DNA of 64,000 nt. Source: Fibrobacter succinogenes. GTDB taxonomy: Bacteria; Fibrobacterota; Fibrobacteria; Fibrobacterales; Fibrobacteraceae. Location: assembly GCA_902791475.1 (NCBI GenBank), contig CADAWC010000016.1, forward strand, positions 1 to 64,000, given 5' to 3'. The position numbers and the translations under genes are program-made. Each line of letters opens with the position of its first letter. Position 1 is the stretch's first letter. Shown here piece after piece: positions 17,455-26,685 of the stretch. The notes under the pieces were generated by a model that saw only the letters and a program-made list of their open reading frames with translations, did not search any database and was not told the origin of the DNA.

Positions 17455-19022
17455 AATTTTTAAGAAGTTTCATCCTTGCTGCGGTCGCCGGGTTGTTCCA
17501 GTCCTGTTTTAATTCTGAAGACTATATCTTTGACGAAGCCGAAACTACAGACATTAAAATCGAAGCTTCACTCGCCAAATCGATGTCCGACTTTTCGACA
17601 ATTACCAAAGCCGATACATTCCACATTGGCGACACCATCTATTTTTTGACATCCGTCAGTCCAAGCAAAATCATTAAAGTGCAAGACTACCACTGGCTCA
17701 TGGATGGCAAGTACTGCTCTTCGGAATACAATTTTAAAAAGCAGATCAACGAGCCCGGTTACCACAAGTTCACGTTCGTCATGAAGGATTACTTTGGCGA
17801 TATGCATTATGATTCGCTTGAAGTCTGGATTGCCGACAAGCCTGTTCTAAACGACCTGAAGTTTACTCCGGCAGAAGGCACTCAAGCCATCAACCCTTAC
17901 GAATCGATTTACTTTACCTGGAGTGCAAAGACAAACGGAATCAAGCTTTCGCATCGCTATCATTTCACGTTGAGTGAACAAAGTTATGCGAATACAGAAT
18001 CCAAATTCGTTAGCATTGATACCATTTTAACAGAACCGCATTTTATTTTCCATAACAAATTAAATTCATTCAAAAAATACAATTGGACCGTTCAAGCGAT
18101 AAACGAATATAATCTCGTTTCGGACGAAAAAATTGAATCGTACTTTTACACCAAGGGGCTCCCAGGTGAAGGTTCTCTGCAAGCGACAATTGACATCGGA
18201 AATGCAAGCTACATTCCCATACAGTTAACGCTTTTAGACAACAACGATAACGATAAACTTTTTAGATACAAATCCAACATTTCGACATCTAAAAATGAAA
18301 TTTCACTCGGAGCAATCCCCGCTAGCAATTATCATTTAACCATCCGTTCGGATTTACCGGATTTTACAACCATAGAAAAAGACGTTCAAATCAATGACGG
18401 ATTCGTCGCGATAGAAAAAAAGCTAAGCATTATCGACACCATCGCCCCGACAATTATTTCAATCACTGGGCATGACACACTCTCATTTGCAGACTCCATC
18501 AAGTTCATCGTTAAAGATGGAAGCGGACAAATCACCTCGCAAAAAACAACAGTTCGCCTTGAGAACGAACAGGTTTTAGAAAAATTCTATAGTGACAGCA
18601 TTCTGACTATAGTCCTCAAAGAATCCGAGAAAAGCTGGGCTTACCGTATTCTCTCCATTTCTGTTACAGACGCTAGCCAAAACACAAGAACAAAATCATT
18701 CTATATCGAGCCGAGCACGCTTTGGTTTACCACAAACAACGACACAACAATTACAAGTGACGACCAAATCAGACTCTATATACAAGACAACAATCCCTTC
18801 GGCTTCAGCGTGAACACGTTCCAATTTTTCAACGTCACGAAAAACGAGTATATACTTTCCCTCCCAAGCCCCACTAACAATTCTTTCAATGCGGATCTTG
18901 AAGCAAGCTTATTCGAAGAGGAACAGACAATCAAATCCATAGTCATATACAAAAACGGTTTACAACAAAGCAAGACTTGGAAACTCCATGTACAACCAGC
19001 GCAAGCCAAGGAGGAAGAATAA
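17451..19022 (+). CDS. Lipoprotein, paralogue 2, with extended beta-sandwich C-terminus
   Basis: A 523-residue lipoprotein with lipobox FQSC (Cys19). The first half repeats the layout of its upstream neighbour: DYHWLMDGKYC, then KFTFVMKDYFGDMHYDSLEV, then a proline-led sandwich KPVLNDLKFTPAEGT with YFTWSA. The second half adds carboxypeptidase-regulatory-like and Ig-like repeats (for example LQATIDIGNASYIPIQLTLL). Start and stop both overlap neighbouring genes (ATGA upstream, TAATG downstream), so translation is coupled along the operon. Function unknown. Confidence 0.7.
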   Translation: MKFLRSFILAAVAGLFQSCFNSEDYIFDEAETTDIKIEASLAKSMSDFSTITKADTFHIGDTIYFLTSVSPSKIIKVQDYHWLMDGKYCSSEYNFKKQINEPGYHKFTFVMKDYFGDMHYDSLEVWIADKPVLNDLKFTPAEGTQAINPYESIYFTWSAKTNGIKLSHRYHFTLSEQSYANTESKFVSIDTILTEPHFIFHNKLNSFKKYNWTVQAINEYNLVSDEKIESYFYTKGLPGEGSLQATIDIGNASYIPIQLTLLDNNDNDKLFRYKSNISTSKNEISLGAIPASNYHLTIRSDLPDFTTIEKDVQINDGFVAIEKKLSIIDTIAPTIISITGHDTLSFADSIKFIVKDGSGQITSQKTTVRLENEQVLEKFYSDSILTIVLKESEKSWAYRILSISVTDASQNTRTKSFYIEPSTLWFTTNNDTTITSDDQIRLYIQDNNPFGFSVNTFQFFNVTKNEYILSLPSPTNNSFNADLEASLFEEEQTIKSIVIYKNGLQQSKTWKLHVQPAQAKEEE

Positions 19023-20407
19023 TGAAGCACAAGATTCTCCCCCTCTTAGCGGTTTCCTTTATTTCGCTCCCGCTCGTTTCTTGTTCCAATTCCGAGATTA
19101 ATTCATCGGACGTTCCCGAAATTTCGCAGTCTATTTTCGTTGTTCCTGAAAATTTTCAAGGGGAACCCTACAGTTCCCAATACACGTCTTCTGACAAATT
19201 CTACGTCAAGCTTAACGAAAAAATCCGCATTTGTGGAGTGTATTCCATCAACGGCACATACGTTTCCGCCGAAACATCGATGAATTACTACAGCTCCCAT
19301 AAATGGACGATTGACAATTCTGAAGCAAGCGCCACATCCGTCTATTGCACGTTCGACAAGGTTGGCGTTCACAATGTCACTTTTGAAACAATCGACCACT
19401 TGGGAGATACGCTTTATTCAAAAGCCGAGATTTACGTCAGCACACCACCGACAATCACGTTGCAATCCCCGGCGAACAACTACAATCTAGTCGATGGAGA
19501 AAACAAAAACGGACTCGAACTTTCATGGAGTATTTCAGGAATTGACCCCTGGGAATCTTCAAGATGTATAGTTTACGCAAGCTACGATCGCAAAACTGTT
19601 TGGGATTCTCCCTTAGGAGAATTGGATTGCGAAGGTTCAGTCAATTTGCTAGGCAAACTGGACGCTGACAATAATGAATTTGGCGACCCCATCAACCACA
19701 GCGTAAACAACACCACTATTTATTGGAGTGTCCAAGCGGACATCAAGAACGAAACGGGATATGCAGAGCACGCATTTAGCGAAGTGTTCAGCTTCTCTAC
19801 AAAGTTAAAAGACAACGATAGTGCCATCGTTGAAATTCCAGTTTCTTGCAATTCTAGCCAGTATCCCGAAAAATCTATTTTGACGGGAGCATTCATTTCG
19901 GCTACGGGCGACACGCTTTCTAAAATTTCAAAAATCAAAAACAATGCGATTGTTTACCAGACCTTAGCGCATCAATCCGACATAAAATTCATCGTTTGCG
20001 ATAGCGTCCGCAAAGAATTCGGTTGTGCAACAACAGTTTTCAATCTAGCACCAAGCACAAGGACTCGGCTAGACACGCTGTTTTTACAAGACAAGACAAA
20101 ACCAAACATGGTTCCTGCAAAAACAGAACTTCCTACAGTTTCGAAAATCCAGTTCTACATTCTCGACAACGGAGCTGGTGTCAATGTGTCAAAGATTCAA
20201 GCATTCATGAACAATGACTCGCTTGTCACTAGTTTTGATGATTACATATTGACATTCACCAACACCTGCAAAAAAGAATGCAACCTCATCATAACCGCCG
20301 AAGATTACGCCCACAACAAGGCGCCCGACGTTTATTGGAAAGTGAAAGTCATTGGTTCTGAGACAAAAATTACCGGACCGTTTGCAAGATTGGAGGAGGA
20401 TCAATAA
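19022..20407 (+). CDS. Lipoprotein, paralogue 3 of the operon
   Basis: A 461-residue lipoprotein with lipobox LVSC (Cys21). The start at 19022 is chosen because it gives a complete signal peptide and overlaps the upstream stop as TAATG, with GGAGGAAG before it. It repeats the family layout: SHKWTIDNSE, then VTFETIDHLGDTLY, then TPPTITLQSPANNYNLVD with LELSWSI. Late in the protein KIQFYILDNGAGV and CNLIITAEDYAHNKAPD look like a terminal Ig-like domain. It overlaps the next gene as TAATG. Function unknown. Confidence 0.7.
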   Translation: MKHKILPLLAVSFISLPLVSCSNSEINSSDVPEISQSIFVVPENFQGEPYSSQYTSSDKFYVKLNEKIRICGVYSINGTYVSAETSMNYYSSHKWTIDNSEASATSVYCTFDKVGVHNVTFETIDHLGDTLYSKAEIYVSTPPTITLQSPANNYNLVDGENKNGLELSWSISGIDPWESSRCIVYASYDRKTVWDSPLGELDCEGSVNLLGKLDADNNEFGDPINHSVNNTTIYWSVQADIKNETGYAEHAFSEVFSFSTKLKDNDSAIVEIPVSCNSSQYPEKSILTGAFISATGDTLSKISKIKNNAIVYQTLAHQSDIKFIVCDSVRKEFGCATTVFNLAPSTRTRLDTLFLQDKTKPNMVPAKTELPTVSKIQFYILDNGAGVNVSKIQAFMNNDSLVTSFDDYILTFTNTCKKECNLIITAEDYAHNKAPDVYWKVKVIGSETKITGPFARLEEDQ

Positions 20408-21045
20408 TGTTCAAAAAATCCTCCCTTGTAATTTTCCTGCTGTTGGTAACGCTTTGCAGTCACGTTTTTGCTCAGCAAAAAGCAAAAGTGCGCTACTTGC
20501 AAATTTCGACAAACCCGTCAACCGTTGATTTATACGTCGGCAAAACACTGCCCGATTTTGCAAGCAAGCCCGATTACGTATCACCAGCATTTATCCCTGT
20601 ACCCGATGGAAAAGACACCGTTACTGTTTCATTTTTCCACCCGGATTATGCGGACACGACTATCAATATTGCACTATCGAAAAACGACACATCATTCCTT
20701 ATCGTTGCCCTCCGGCAAAGTTACGATGACGAGGAACTGGTACACAAGCAAGACTTAATAAAACACAGAAACAGGCGCATTCTCGGAGGTTACCTCAAAT
20801 GGGCATCCATCGCGCCCTTTACCATCAGTGGCATATCGGCAATCGTTTCTCTTTACAATATCGGAAAAGCGAAAGACCACAAAAAAGCCATGGAGAACAC
20901 GCGTTTTTCGACTGAAAAATATGATGCGCACAGGCGTGATTTCACAGATCATCGTGAAAGCGCAAAAACAGCAAAAACAGTTTCAAAAGTTTTTCTTGGA
21001 ACAGGCTTGGCCATTCTAACCGCAGGATTCGTCCTTTCATTTTAG
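20407..21045 (+). CDS. Exported PEGA-like protein with C-terminal membrane segments
   Basis: A 212-residue protein with signal peptide ending VFAQQK. Residues 25-105 form a PEGA-like beta domain: YLQISTNPSTVDLYVGK, then VPDGKDTVTVSFFHPDYAD. Two hydrophobic segments follow (WASIAPFTISGISAIVSLY and VFLGTGLAILTAGFVLSF) separated by a charged stretch, so it may be membrane-anchored at its C-terminus. Its start overlaps the stop of the third lipoprotein. PEGA domains are common in surface-attached proteins; partners are probably the adjacent lipoproteins. Confidence 0.65.
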   Translation: MFKKSSLVIFLLLVTLCSHVFAQQKAKVRYLQISTNPSTVDLYVGKTLPDFASKPDYVSPAFIPVPDGKDTVTVSFFHPDYADTTINIALSKNDTSFLIVALRQSYDDEELVHKQDLIKHRNRRILGGYLKWASIAPFTISGISAIVSLYNIGKAKDHKKAMENTRFSTEKYDAHRRDFTDHRESAKTAKTVSKVFLGTGLAILTAGFVLSF

Positions 21046-21052
21046 GTAGCAT

Positions 21053-22669
21053 ATGAAAAAGATTTTCTTACTACTTGCATTTGCATTAAGCGCCGCCTTC
21101 GCAGACCCCGAAGGAATTTTCGTTGATGTGGAGCTCCTTTCTGGAACACACCAGCGTGCAAAGCTAATGGGCATTGAGAACGATACCGTGAGTCTCGGCG
21201 GTTACATTCAAAACAAGTTCACCATTGTCAAAATCGCCAAAAAGCAATTCAAGAAAATTGTGGATGAAAACGGCAACGACTTGCTGAACTCCAAGAAAAA
21301 AATCGTTGTAGTCACATCGAGTTCTTCGAGCGCTCCAAGTTCATCAAGCGCACCTCTTAATAAAATTTCCAGTTCATCCTCAGCAAAGCAAGCAGTTGCC
21401 GAACCACAGCCCATTCAAGCCACTCAGGCCGCACAAACAGCCCAAGCCACAACAGCCCCCGTTCAAAAGCCAAAACCAGAGCCCATCAAGACGGTTCTTG
21501 TCGCTTATAACGCCGAAGGCGTCGAACAATCGATTGCAGACCAATTCACCGCACTCACGGCACGACTTTTGATGGAATCTGGAGAAAACCCACAAATCAT
21601 TCGCAAAAGCGACATCAAAAAATGCGATGATAACATCTGCATTCAGAGCGAGCTCGCCTCTTACGGCTACAAGTCCATCTACTTTGGCGAGATTGTTCCA
21701 AGTATCAAAAGCGATAGTTTAACATTAAACCTCACCCACGCTTTCTATGAAGATTCCCTCCCAATGCTGCACCGCGCAAGCATAAACGTTTCAAGAAAAA
21801 CTTCTTTTAGCGATGCCATCACGAACAACAAATTAGAGAATCAACTTTTGGATGCTCAGGGCAAAGACGTCATCAAGACCAAAAGAAATAGAACTTACAT
21901 CCACATTGAAACAGACCCTGATGGTGCTACAATTTCACGTTCCGAGAAAGACGCGATTTGTAAATCCACGTGCACATTTGTCACAACGGACACGGCAAAA
22001 TTCACAGTTTATGCATATTGGAATGTCGATAGGCATTTGTGGGGTGCAAGTACAAACATTGTTCCGCTCCCAGGCGATACGGTCCACGTTTCACTAAAGC
22101 TCAAACGCGTCACGCCCGAAATTCGAATTTTAACATCCCCCGAAGGCGCAAGCATTTACAATGCAAGCACTCCGATTACCAAGCGCTCCAAAGCCATAGC
22201 CCAAACGCCCGACAAATTTCCGTTATATAACATGGGCACAGACAGCCTCATCATTCGCAAAGCAGGCTACCGCGACACGCTCATCAACTTCTTTGCAGCA
22301 CCCGTTCCGCAAATTGACTTGAGCATCAATCTCGAAAAGCTGACGAACTTCGATGAAATCGAAATACAAAAAAAGTGGCTGCACGACAAAAAAATGCAAA
22401 CGCTTGGCGAAGCTATGATTGGAGGCGCCGCAGGAACAGTTCTCATCGGTTCATTACTGATGTACTTTGCCCATTTAGATTATAGCGATGCCGAAGACAT
22501 CAAGAAAGAACTCAAGATTCCAGGAGCGTCCAAAGGCAAGAATTATCAGGACAAAGTCAAAAAGAACAAGAAACTCGTAGATCAGGGCGATAACAAAGCC
22601 ATTGCTGGTGGCATTTTGTTAGGTACAGGCGCCGCCCTCCTCGGTGTTGGACTTTACTTCTATTTTTAA
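21053..22669 (+). CDS. Exported protein with Ser-rich linker and PEGA repeats
   Basis: A 538-residue protein with signal peptide ending AAFADPE. A small beta domain (about 20-75) is followed by a serine-rich and then Ala/Gln/Pro-rich linker (about 84-145), a typical Fibrobacter-style spacer. A domain beginning KTVLVAYNAEGVEQSIADQF (about 153-270) could be a nucleotide-independent alpha/beta fold. Then come two PEGA-like repeats (YIHIETDPDGATIS and RILTSPEGASIYN), and a C-terminal pair of hydrophobic segments like its upstream neighbour. It closes the five-gene operon, 7 bases after the previous gene. Function unknown. Confidence 0.65.
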   Translation: MKKIFLLLAFALSAAFADPEGIFVDVELLSGTHQRAKLMGIENDTVSLGGYIQNKFTIVKIAKKQFKKIVDENGNDLLNSKKKIVVVTSSSSSAPSSSSAPLNKISSSSSAKQAVAEPQPIQATQAAQTAQATTAPVQKPKPEPIKTVLVAYNAEGVEQSIADQFTALTARLLMESGENPQIIRKSDIKKCDDNICIQSELASYGYKSIYFGEIVPSIKSDSLTLNLTHAFYEDSLPMLHRASINVSRKTSFSDAITNNKLENQLLDAQGKDVIKTKRNRTYIHIETDPDGATISRSEKDAICKSTCTFVTTDTAKFTVYAYWNVDRHLWGASTNIVPLPGDTVHVSLKLKRVTPEIRILTSPEGASIYNASTPITKRSKAIAQTPDKFPLYNMGTDSLIIRKAGYRDTLINFFAAPVPQIDLSINLEKLTNFDEIEIQKKWLHDKKMQTLGEAMIGGAAGTVLIGSLLMYFAHLDYSDAEDIKKELKIPGASKGKNYQDKVKKNKKLVDQGDNKAIAGGILLGTGAALLGVGLYFYF

Positions 22670-22674
22670 TTTTC

Positions 22675-22682
22675 TAAATTTG
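22675..22682 (+). promoter_or_regulatory. TAAATTTG promoter-like element
   Basis: TTTTCTAAATTTGCCCC ends directly at the DedA-family ATG, matching the arrangement before mlaE. If used, the message would be leaderless. Confidence 0.45.
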
Positions 22683-22687
22683 CCCCA

Positions 22688-23440
22688 ATGAAAAATTCTA
22701 TCCTTAAAACAACCATTGCTTTAACGCTCCTCTTTACCGCATTTACCTTTGCTGCAGACACGCTTTCTGTGGACGCAGGCGCCGTCGCAAACACTGCAGC
22801 CGATACCGCAAAATCGACAGGGATTTACAATCAAATTATCGACTGGTACAACGACAACCTCAATTATGGTACGATTACGCTTTTGATGGCCATCGAAAGC
22901 TCGTTTATTCCGTTCCCGTCCGAACTTGTCGTGCCGCCCGCCGCTTACAAGGCTTTGCAACCGGGTTCAGGTCTCAATATTGCGCTTATCGTGTTCTTTG
23001 CAACGCTCGGCGCACTCATCGGCGCTTACATAAACTACTACCTCGCGAAGATTCTCGGCCGCCCCATCATCTACAAGTTCGCCGATAGCCGACTCGGACA
23101 CTTCTTGCTGCTTGACGTTGAAAAGGTTGAAAAGGCAGAAAACTATTTCCGTGAACACGGCGCCATCTCGACATTCGTCGGCCGCCTCATCACGGTAATC
23201 CGCCAGCTCATTTCTATCCCGGCAGGCCTTGCCAAGATGAAGCTCGCTCCGTTCACGCTCTACACGTTCCTCGGCGCCGCCATCTGGAACTGCGTCCTTG
23301 CTCTGCTCGGCTATTTTGCCCATGGTCAGAAGGACATCATCGAAAAGTACAACTCCGAACTCGCCATCGCGTTGCTCGGCTTCGGCGTGCTCTTCATCGG
23401 TTACATGGTTTGGAACGCCATGAAGCCAAAGAAAAAGTAG
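22688..23440 (+). CDS. DedA-family membrane protein with N-terminal extension
   Basis: A DedA/SNARE-associated (VTT) family membrane protein; family members include flippases for undecaprenyl phosphate and phospholipids. The family motif is visible as FIPFPSELVVPPA near 78 and FVGRLITVIRQLISIPAG near 161. Unusually, residues 1-55 add a cleavable-looking signal peptide (ALTLLFTAFTFAADT) and an Ala/Asp-rich segment before the core. No ribosome binding site is visible, in line with a leaderless message. Confidence 0.85.
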   Translation: MKNSILKTTIALTLLFTAFTFAADTLSVDAGAVANTAADTAKSTGIYNQIIDWYNDNLNYGTITLLMAIESSFIPFPSELVVPPAAYKALQPGSGLNIALIVFFATLGALIGAYINYYLAKILGRPIIYKFADSRLGHFLLLDVEKVEKAENYFREHGAISTFVGRLITVIRQLISIPAGLAKMKLAPFTLYTFLGAAIWNCVLALLGYFAHGQKDIIEKYNSELAIALLGFGVLFIGYMVWNAMKPKKK

Positions 23441-23442
23441 GA

Positions 23443-23562
23443 TTTAGGGATTAGGTTTTAGGAATTAGGCAATAGGTTAAAATATCACGCGCATAGCGCG
23501 TCAATACCGGCGGCAAAGCCGCGATTTTAAACCTAACACCTACAGCCTATGACCTACAACCT
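23443..23562. repeat. Long inverted TTAGG-rich element with internal hairpins
   Basis: The left arm is a run of TTAGGN-type units (GATTTAGG, GATTAGG, TTTTAGG, AATTAGG); the right arm is the roughly complementary CCTAACACC, CAGCCTATGACCTACAACC. Between the arms are two small hairpins, CGCGCATAGCGCG and GGCGGCAAAGCCG. The same architecture is at 57881-57997. It separates convergent genes. Confidence 0.65.
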
Positions 23563-24183
23563 TCAAAAATTGCAATTCTTGACGCAACGGTTATTCTGAA
23601 ATTCCGCTTCTAGAGTAACCTTGCCAAAGGTGTAGCGGTGGTAAGTTCCATTGCGGATGCCACGGACAAAATTCATATCTTCGGCTAAAAGTCCCATCTC
23701 ATCGTAGAACTTGACGACACCGTGAATCTGTCCATTTTCGTAAGGGATTTGGCGACGGAGCTTACCATTTTCAAACCACTCTTCGGACACGCCATTGAGC
23801 ACGCCGCGACGATAAGATTCGCGGCTTTTCTTTTTGCCGTTCTCGTAATAGATAATGCTAAAGCCTTCTTCTTCTCCATCCAGGTAGCCAATCGTTTCAT
23901 GTAGTTTTCCGTTTTCATCAAACGAGCGGAAAACGCCATCCAGTTTGCCGTTTCTGTATGGTGCTTCGACTGCCAACTTCCCGTTCGGGTGGTAAGAAAG
24001 CGCCACCCCTTCGCGAATGTCAGTTCCCTTTTTGACCGTGTAAATTCGAGCCACACGCCCGTCATCAAACGTCGTGCGGACAGTATCTAGCGCCACATTG
24101 TTAGACTTAGGCGCTGCAGAGGCCGATATTACCGTGCCCCCCATCACTATACACGCAAAAATTGTAAAAAAACGCTTTTTCAT
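23563..24183 (-). CDS. Exported MORN-repeat protein (YwqK-like)
   Basis: A 206-residue exported protein (signal peptide ending SASAAPK) built of about six MORN-type repeats of roughly 23 residues. Typical cores are GVALSYHPNGKLAVEAPYRN, GVFRSFDENGKLHETIGY and GVSEEWFENGKLRRQIPYEN. Such proteins are often labelled YwqK family; the antitoxin name carried by that family does not fit an exported protein with no toxin nearby. The ATG at 24183 gives a proper signal peptide; an earlier ATG adds only MLHYNA. Confidence 0.75.
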   Translation of the reverse strand: MKKRFFTIFACIVMGGTVISASAAPKSNNVALDTVRTTFDDGRVARIYTVKKGTDIREGVALSYHPNGKLAVEAPYRNGKLDGVFRSFDENGKLHETIGYLDGEEEGFSIIYYENGKKKSRESYRRGVLNGVSEEWFENGKLRRQIPYENGQIHGVVKFYDEMGLLAEDMNFVRGIRNGTYHRYTFGKVTLEAEFQNNRCVKNCNF

Positions 24184-24233
24184 TGCATTATAATGTAGCA
24201 TAATCCATTCAGATTATGTATTTTGTGAGCGTC

Positions 24234-25739
24234 ATGAACGTTACTTTTTTAAATCCCCCCTTCCACCCGATGTTCAGTCGGGAATCTAGATCCCCGTGTG
24301 TTACGAAGTCCAGTACGCTTTACTGGCCCATGTTTTTGAGCTATGCTGCCGGCGTTTGTGAAGCCGACGGTAATGAAATTCAACTCATTGATAGCCCCGC
24401 CATGGAACTCGACCTTCCGCAAACGCTCGAAGGCATCAAGAAGTTCGGTCCGGAACTCGTTATTTGCAGCACTAGCACCCCGAGTATTTTGAATGACCTC
24501 AAGGTCGTCCATGCGATCAAGGAAACTTTGCCGAACGTGAAGGTTGCCATCATGGGTACGCACGCGACCGCCGAGCCGCTCGAATCCATGGAAATGGAAC
24601 CGTCTTTGGACTACGTGGTGATTGGCGAAGCCGACTACACCTGTAGGAACCTCGTCCGCGCACTGCGTGGCGATGGCGCTCCCGTCGGTCAGTTTGCAGG
24701 TCTTGCCTACCGCACCGCCGAAGGCAAGGTGGACTTCCAGCCCGAAGGCCCGAAGATCGAAAACCTGAACGAAATCCCGTGGGTTTCGAAGGTCTACCGC
24801 AAGCACCTTTACAGCTGCTACAAGAAGTATTTCTACGGCGCAAACCTGAACCCGCTTATCGTGATTTTGTCTGGTCGTGGTTGCCCGAACCACTGCAGCT
24901 ACTGCGTGATTCCGCAAACGCTCAACGGTCACAAGTTCCGCCGCCGCGATCCGAAGGACGTTGTCGACGAACTCCAGTACATCAAGGAAAACTTCGAAGA
25001 TTTAGGCGAAGTTTTCTTTGAAGACGATACGTTTACGGCAAGCCACGAACACGTGCGCCAAATTTGCAACTTGATTCTTGAACGAGGTCTCAAGATTACT
25101 TGGAGCTGCAACGCCCGTGCTGATGTGCCACTCGATTTGCTCAAGCTCATGAAGAAGGCCGGTGGCCGCGAAATGTGCGTGGGCTTCGAAAGCGCAAGCC
25201 CCGAAGTCTTGGAAAAGATCCACAAGGGCGTGAAGAACACCGATAAGGCTATTGAATTTACTAAGAATGCCCGCAAGGCAGGACTCCTCGTTCACGGTTG
25301 CTTCATGGTCGGTAACCCGGGCGACACGCCGGAGACGCTCCGCATGACGCTCGACTACGCCAAGAAGCTGAACCCGAACACAGCCCAGTTCTACCCCATC
25401 ATGGCATACCCCGGCACCGAAGCTTACAAGGAAGCTCTCGCCAGTGGCGCTTTGAAGTCGAAGGATTACAGCCAGTGGCTCGACAAGGACGGATTCCACC
25501 GTACCACAATCCAGCGCGGCGAACTCACGAGCCAGGCTCTCGTGGACTTCTGCGACAAGGCCCGCCGTGAATTCTACCTGCGTCCGAGCTACATTATCCG
25601 TCAGGGCATCATGGCGATCAAGAACCCGCGTGAACGTTACCGCGTTCTCCGTGGATTCGGCACGCTCGTGAAGCACCTGTTCCGCAAGCATGGTGAACTC
25701 GCCCCGGTCGCAAGACAGGCTCCGACTAATAAGCAGTAG
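24234..25739 (+). CDS. B12-binding-type radical SAM protein
   Basis: A radical SAM enzyme with an N-terminal cobalamin-binding-like Rossmann domain (about 25-140, with VKVAIMGTHATAEP) and the [4Fe-4S] motif CPNHCSYC (Cys217, 221, 224). It resembles the BchE/HpnJ-type family. VGFESASPEVLEKIHKGV and GCFMVGNPGDT are further barrel motifs. The B12 domain lacks an obvious DxHxxG, as is common in this group. The ATG at 24234 is preferred because MNVTFLNPPF begins the domain. The substrate is unknown; lipid, hopanoid or natural-product modification are all possible. Confidence 0.82.
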   Translation: MNVTFLNPPFHPMFSRESRSPCVTKSSTLYWPMFLSYAAGVCEADGNEIQLIDSPAMELDLPQTLEGIKKFGPELVICSTSTPSILNDLKVVHAIKETLPNVKVAIMGTHATAEPLESMEMEPSLDYVVIGEADYTCRNLVRALRGDGAPVGQFAGLAYRTAEGKVDFQPEGPKIENLNEIPWVSKVYRKHLYSCYKKYFYGANLNPLIVILSGRGCPNHCSYCVIPQTLNGHKFRRRDPKDVVDELQYIKENFEDLGEVFFEDDTFTASHEHVRQICNLILERGLKITWSCNARADVPLDLLKLMKKAGGREMCVGFESASPEVLEKIHKGVKNTDKAIEFTKNARKAGLLVHGCFMVGNPGDTPETLRMTLDYAKKLNPNTAQFYPIMAYPGTEAYKEALASGALKSKDYSQWLDKDGFHRTTIQRGELTSQALVDFCDKARREFYLRPSYIIRQGIMAIKNPRERYRVLRGFGTLVKHLFRKHGELAPVARQAPTNKQ

Positions 25740-25789
25740 AGGGAACCCCGAGGTTTCCCTCTAGACTCCCTTCCTTAGTACAATTACAA

Positions 25790-25826
25790 GATGCCCGTCG
25801 TCCATCATGACGCGGGCATTTTTTAT
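25790..25826. terminator. Terminator between convergent genes
   Basis: ATGCCCG-T-CGTC pairs with GACGCGGGCAT (one bulged T) and is followed by six T. An upstream GAGGGAA/TTTCCCTC stem right after the radical SAM stop codon has no T run. Confidence 0.65.
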
Positions 25827-25848
25827 TTCATCAACTGCGCCAAAGGCT

Positions 25849-26685
25849 CTATCTCAGTCGGTCGAACTTTTTCATTTCTTTGTCCAAAAACGTATCGACA
25901 TATTTTGCATAAATGAGTGTCGTATCCAAATTGCGGTGGCCGAGAAGCTTGCTTGTCGCAGGGAGCGGGATTCCAATCGTAATGCATGTTGTTGCAAATG
26001 TATGCCGCGCCAAGTGGCAATGGATATGCTTGTAATGACCTAGCTTTTTTGCCCCTTTACGGAGCGTGCGATTGAATGACGAATTGTCCACCACATGGAA
26101 AACACGCCCAGACGTTAGCGGGTTCGGGAGCAACAGCCGCGCCTGCACAGGAATCGGGATGTACACAGCCTCGCCCGTCTTATGCATTTGCTTACGGATT
26201 TTCCAGTCGAAAATTTCCGAGGCATCAAGCGTACGCAAGTCCCCGTAACGGAGCCCCGTAAAACAGCTGAACAGGAACACGCGCATCACGTCATCTTCTG
26301 CCCGCGTCAAAGCGACATGCGACTCCATGTAACTCAAATAAAGATGTTTCAGCTCACGCAACGTCAAAAATCCACGACGCGAATAGGCACGCCCCACCTT
26401 CACGTTTTCAAACGGGTCGCCATGAATCACTCCGTCCGCCTTCATCTTGTTGCAAAAAATACGGAACACCGAAAGCGCCTTGACCACAGTCGCTTCTTTA
26501 TTGTGGAGCGTTTCCAAATAGCGCTTGTAATTCCGCACCGTCTCAGAAGTCACAGCATCGCATTCGAGCTCCGGTTCAAAAAGCGCAATTTTCTTCAAAT
26601 TCCAGTAATACGTGCGTACCGTCAAAGGTGCGAGTTCATCAGCATCTTTCTTTAAATAGTCAAGCGCACAGTCCAAAAAACGCAT
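25849..26685 (-). CDS. Tyrosine recombinase (integrase family)
   Basis: A 278-residue site-specific recombinase with a SAM-like N-terminal DNA-binding domain (about 1-95) and the full catalytic set: Arg146 in TGLRYGDL, Lys169, His224 and Arg227 in HLARHTF, His250 in LLGHRN and Tyr259 in TLIYAKY. The length fits XerC/D-like or integron/phase-variation recombinases rather than a large phage integrase. No other mobile-element gene, attachment site repeat or tRNA is near, so it looks isolated. Its target, whether an invertible promoter or a chromosomal site, is not visible. Confidence 0.88.
   Translation of the reverse strand: MRFLDCALDYLKKDADELAPLTVRTYYWNLKKIALFEPELECDAVTSETVRNYKRYLETLHNKEATVVKALSVFRIFCNKMKADGVIHGDPFENVKVGRAYSRRGFLTLRELKHLYLSYMESHVALTRAEDDVMRVFLFSCFTGLRYGDLRTLDASEIFDWKIRKQMHKTGEAVYIPIPVQARLLLPNPLTSGRVFHVVDNSSFNRTLRKGAKKLGHYKHIHCHLARHTFATTCITIGIPLPATSKLLGHRNLDTTLIYAKYVDTFLDKEMKKFDRLR

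Noticed and set aside
23563..24183. Antitoxin function for the YwqK-like MORN protein
   Set aside because: It has a signal peptide and no neighbouring toxin gene, so the family label does not justify that role.
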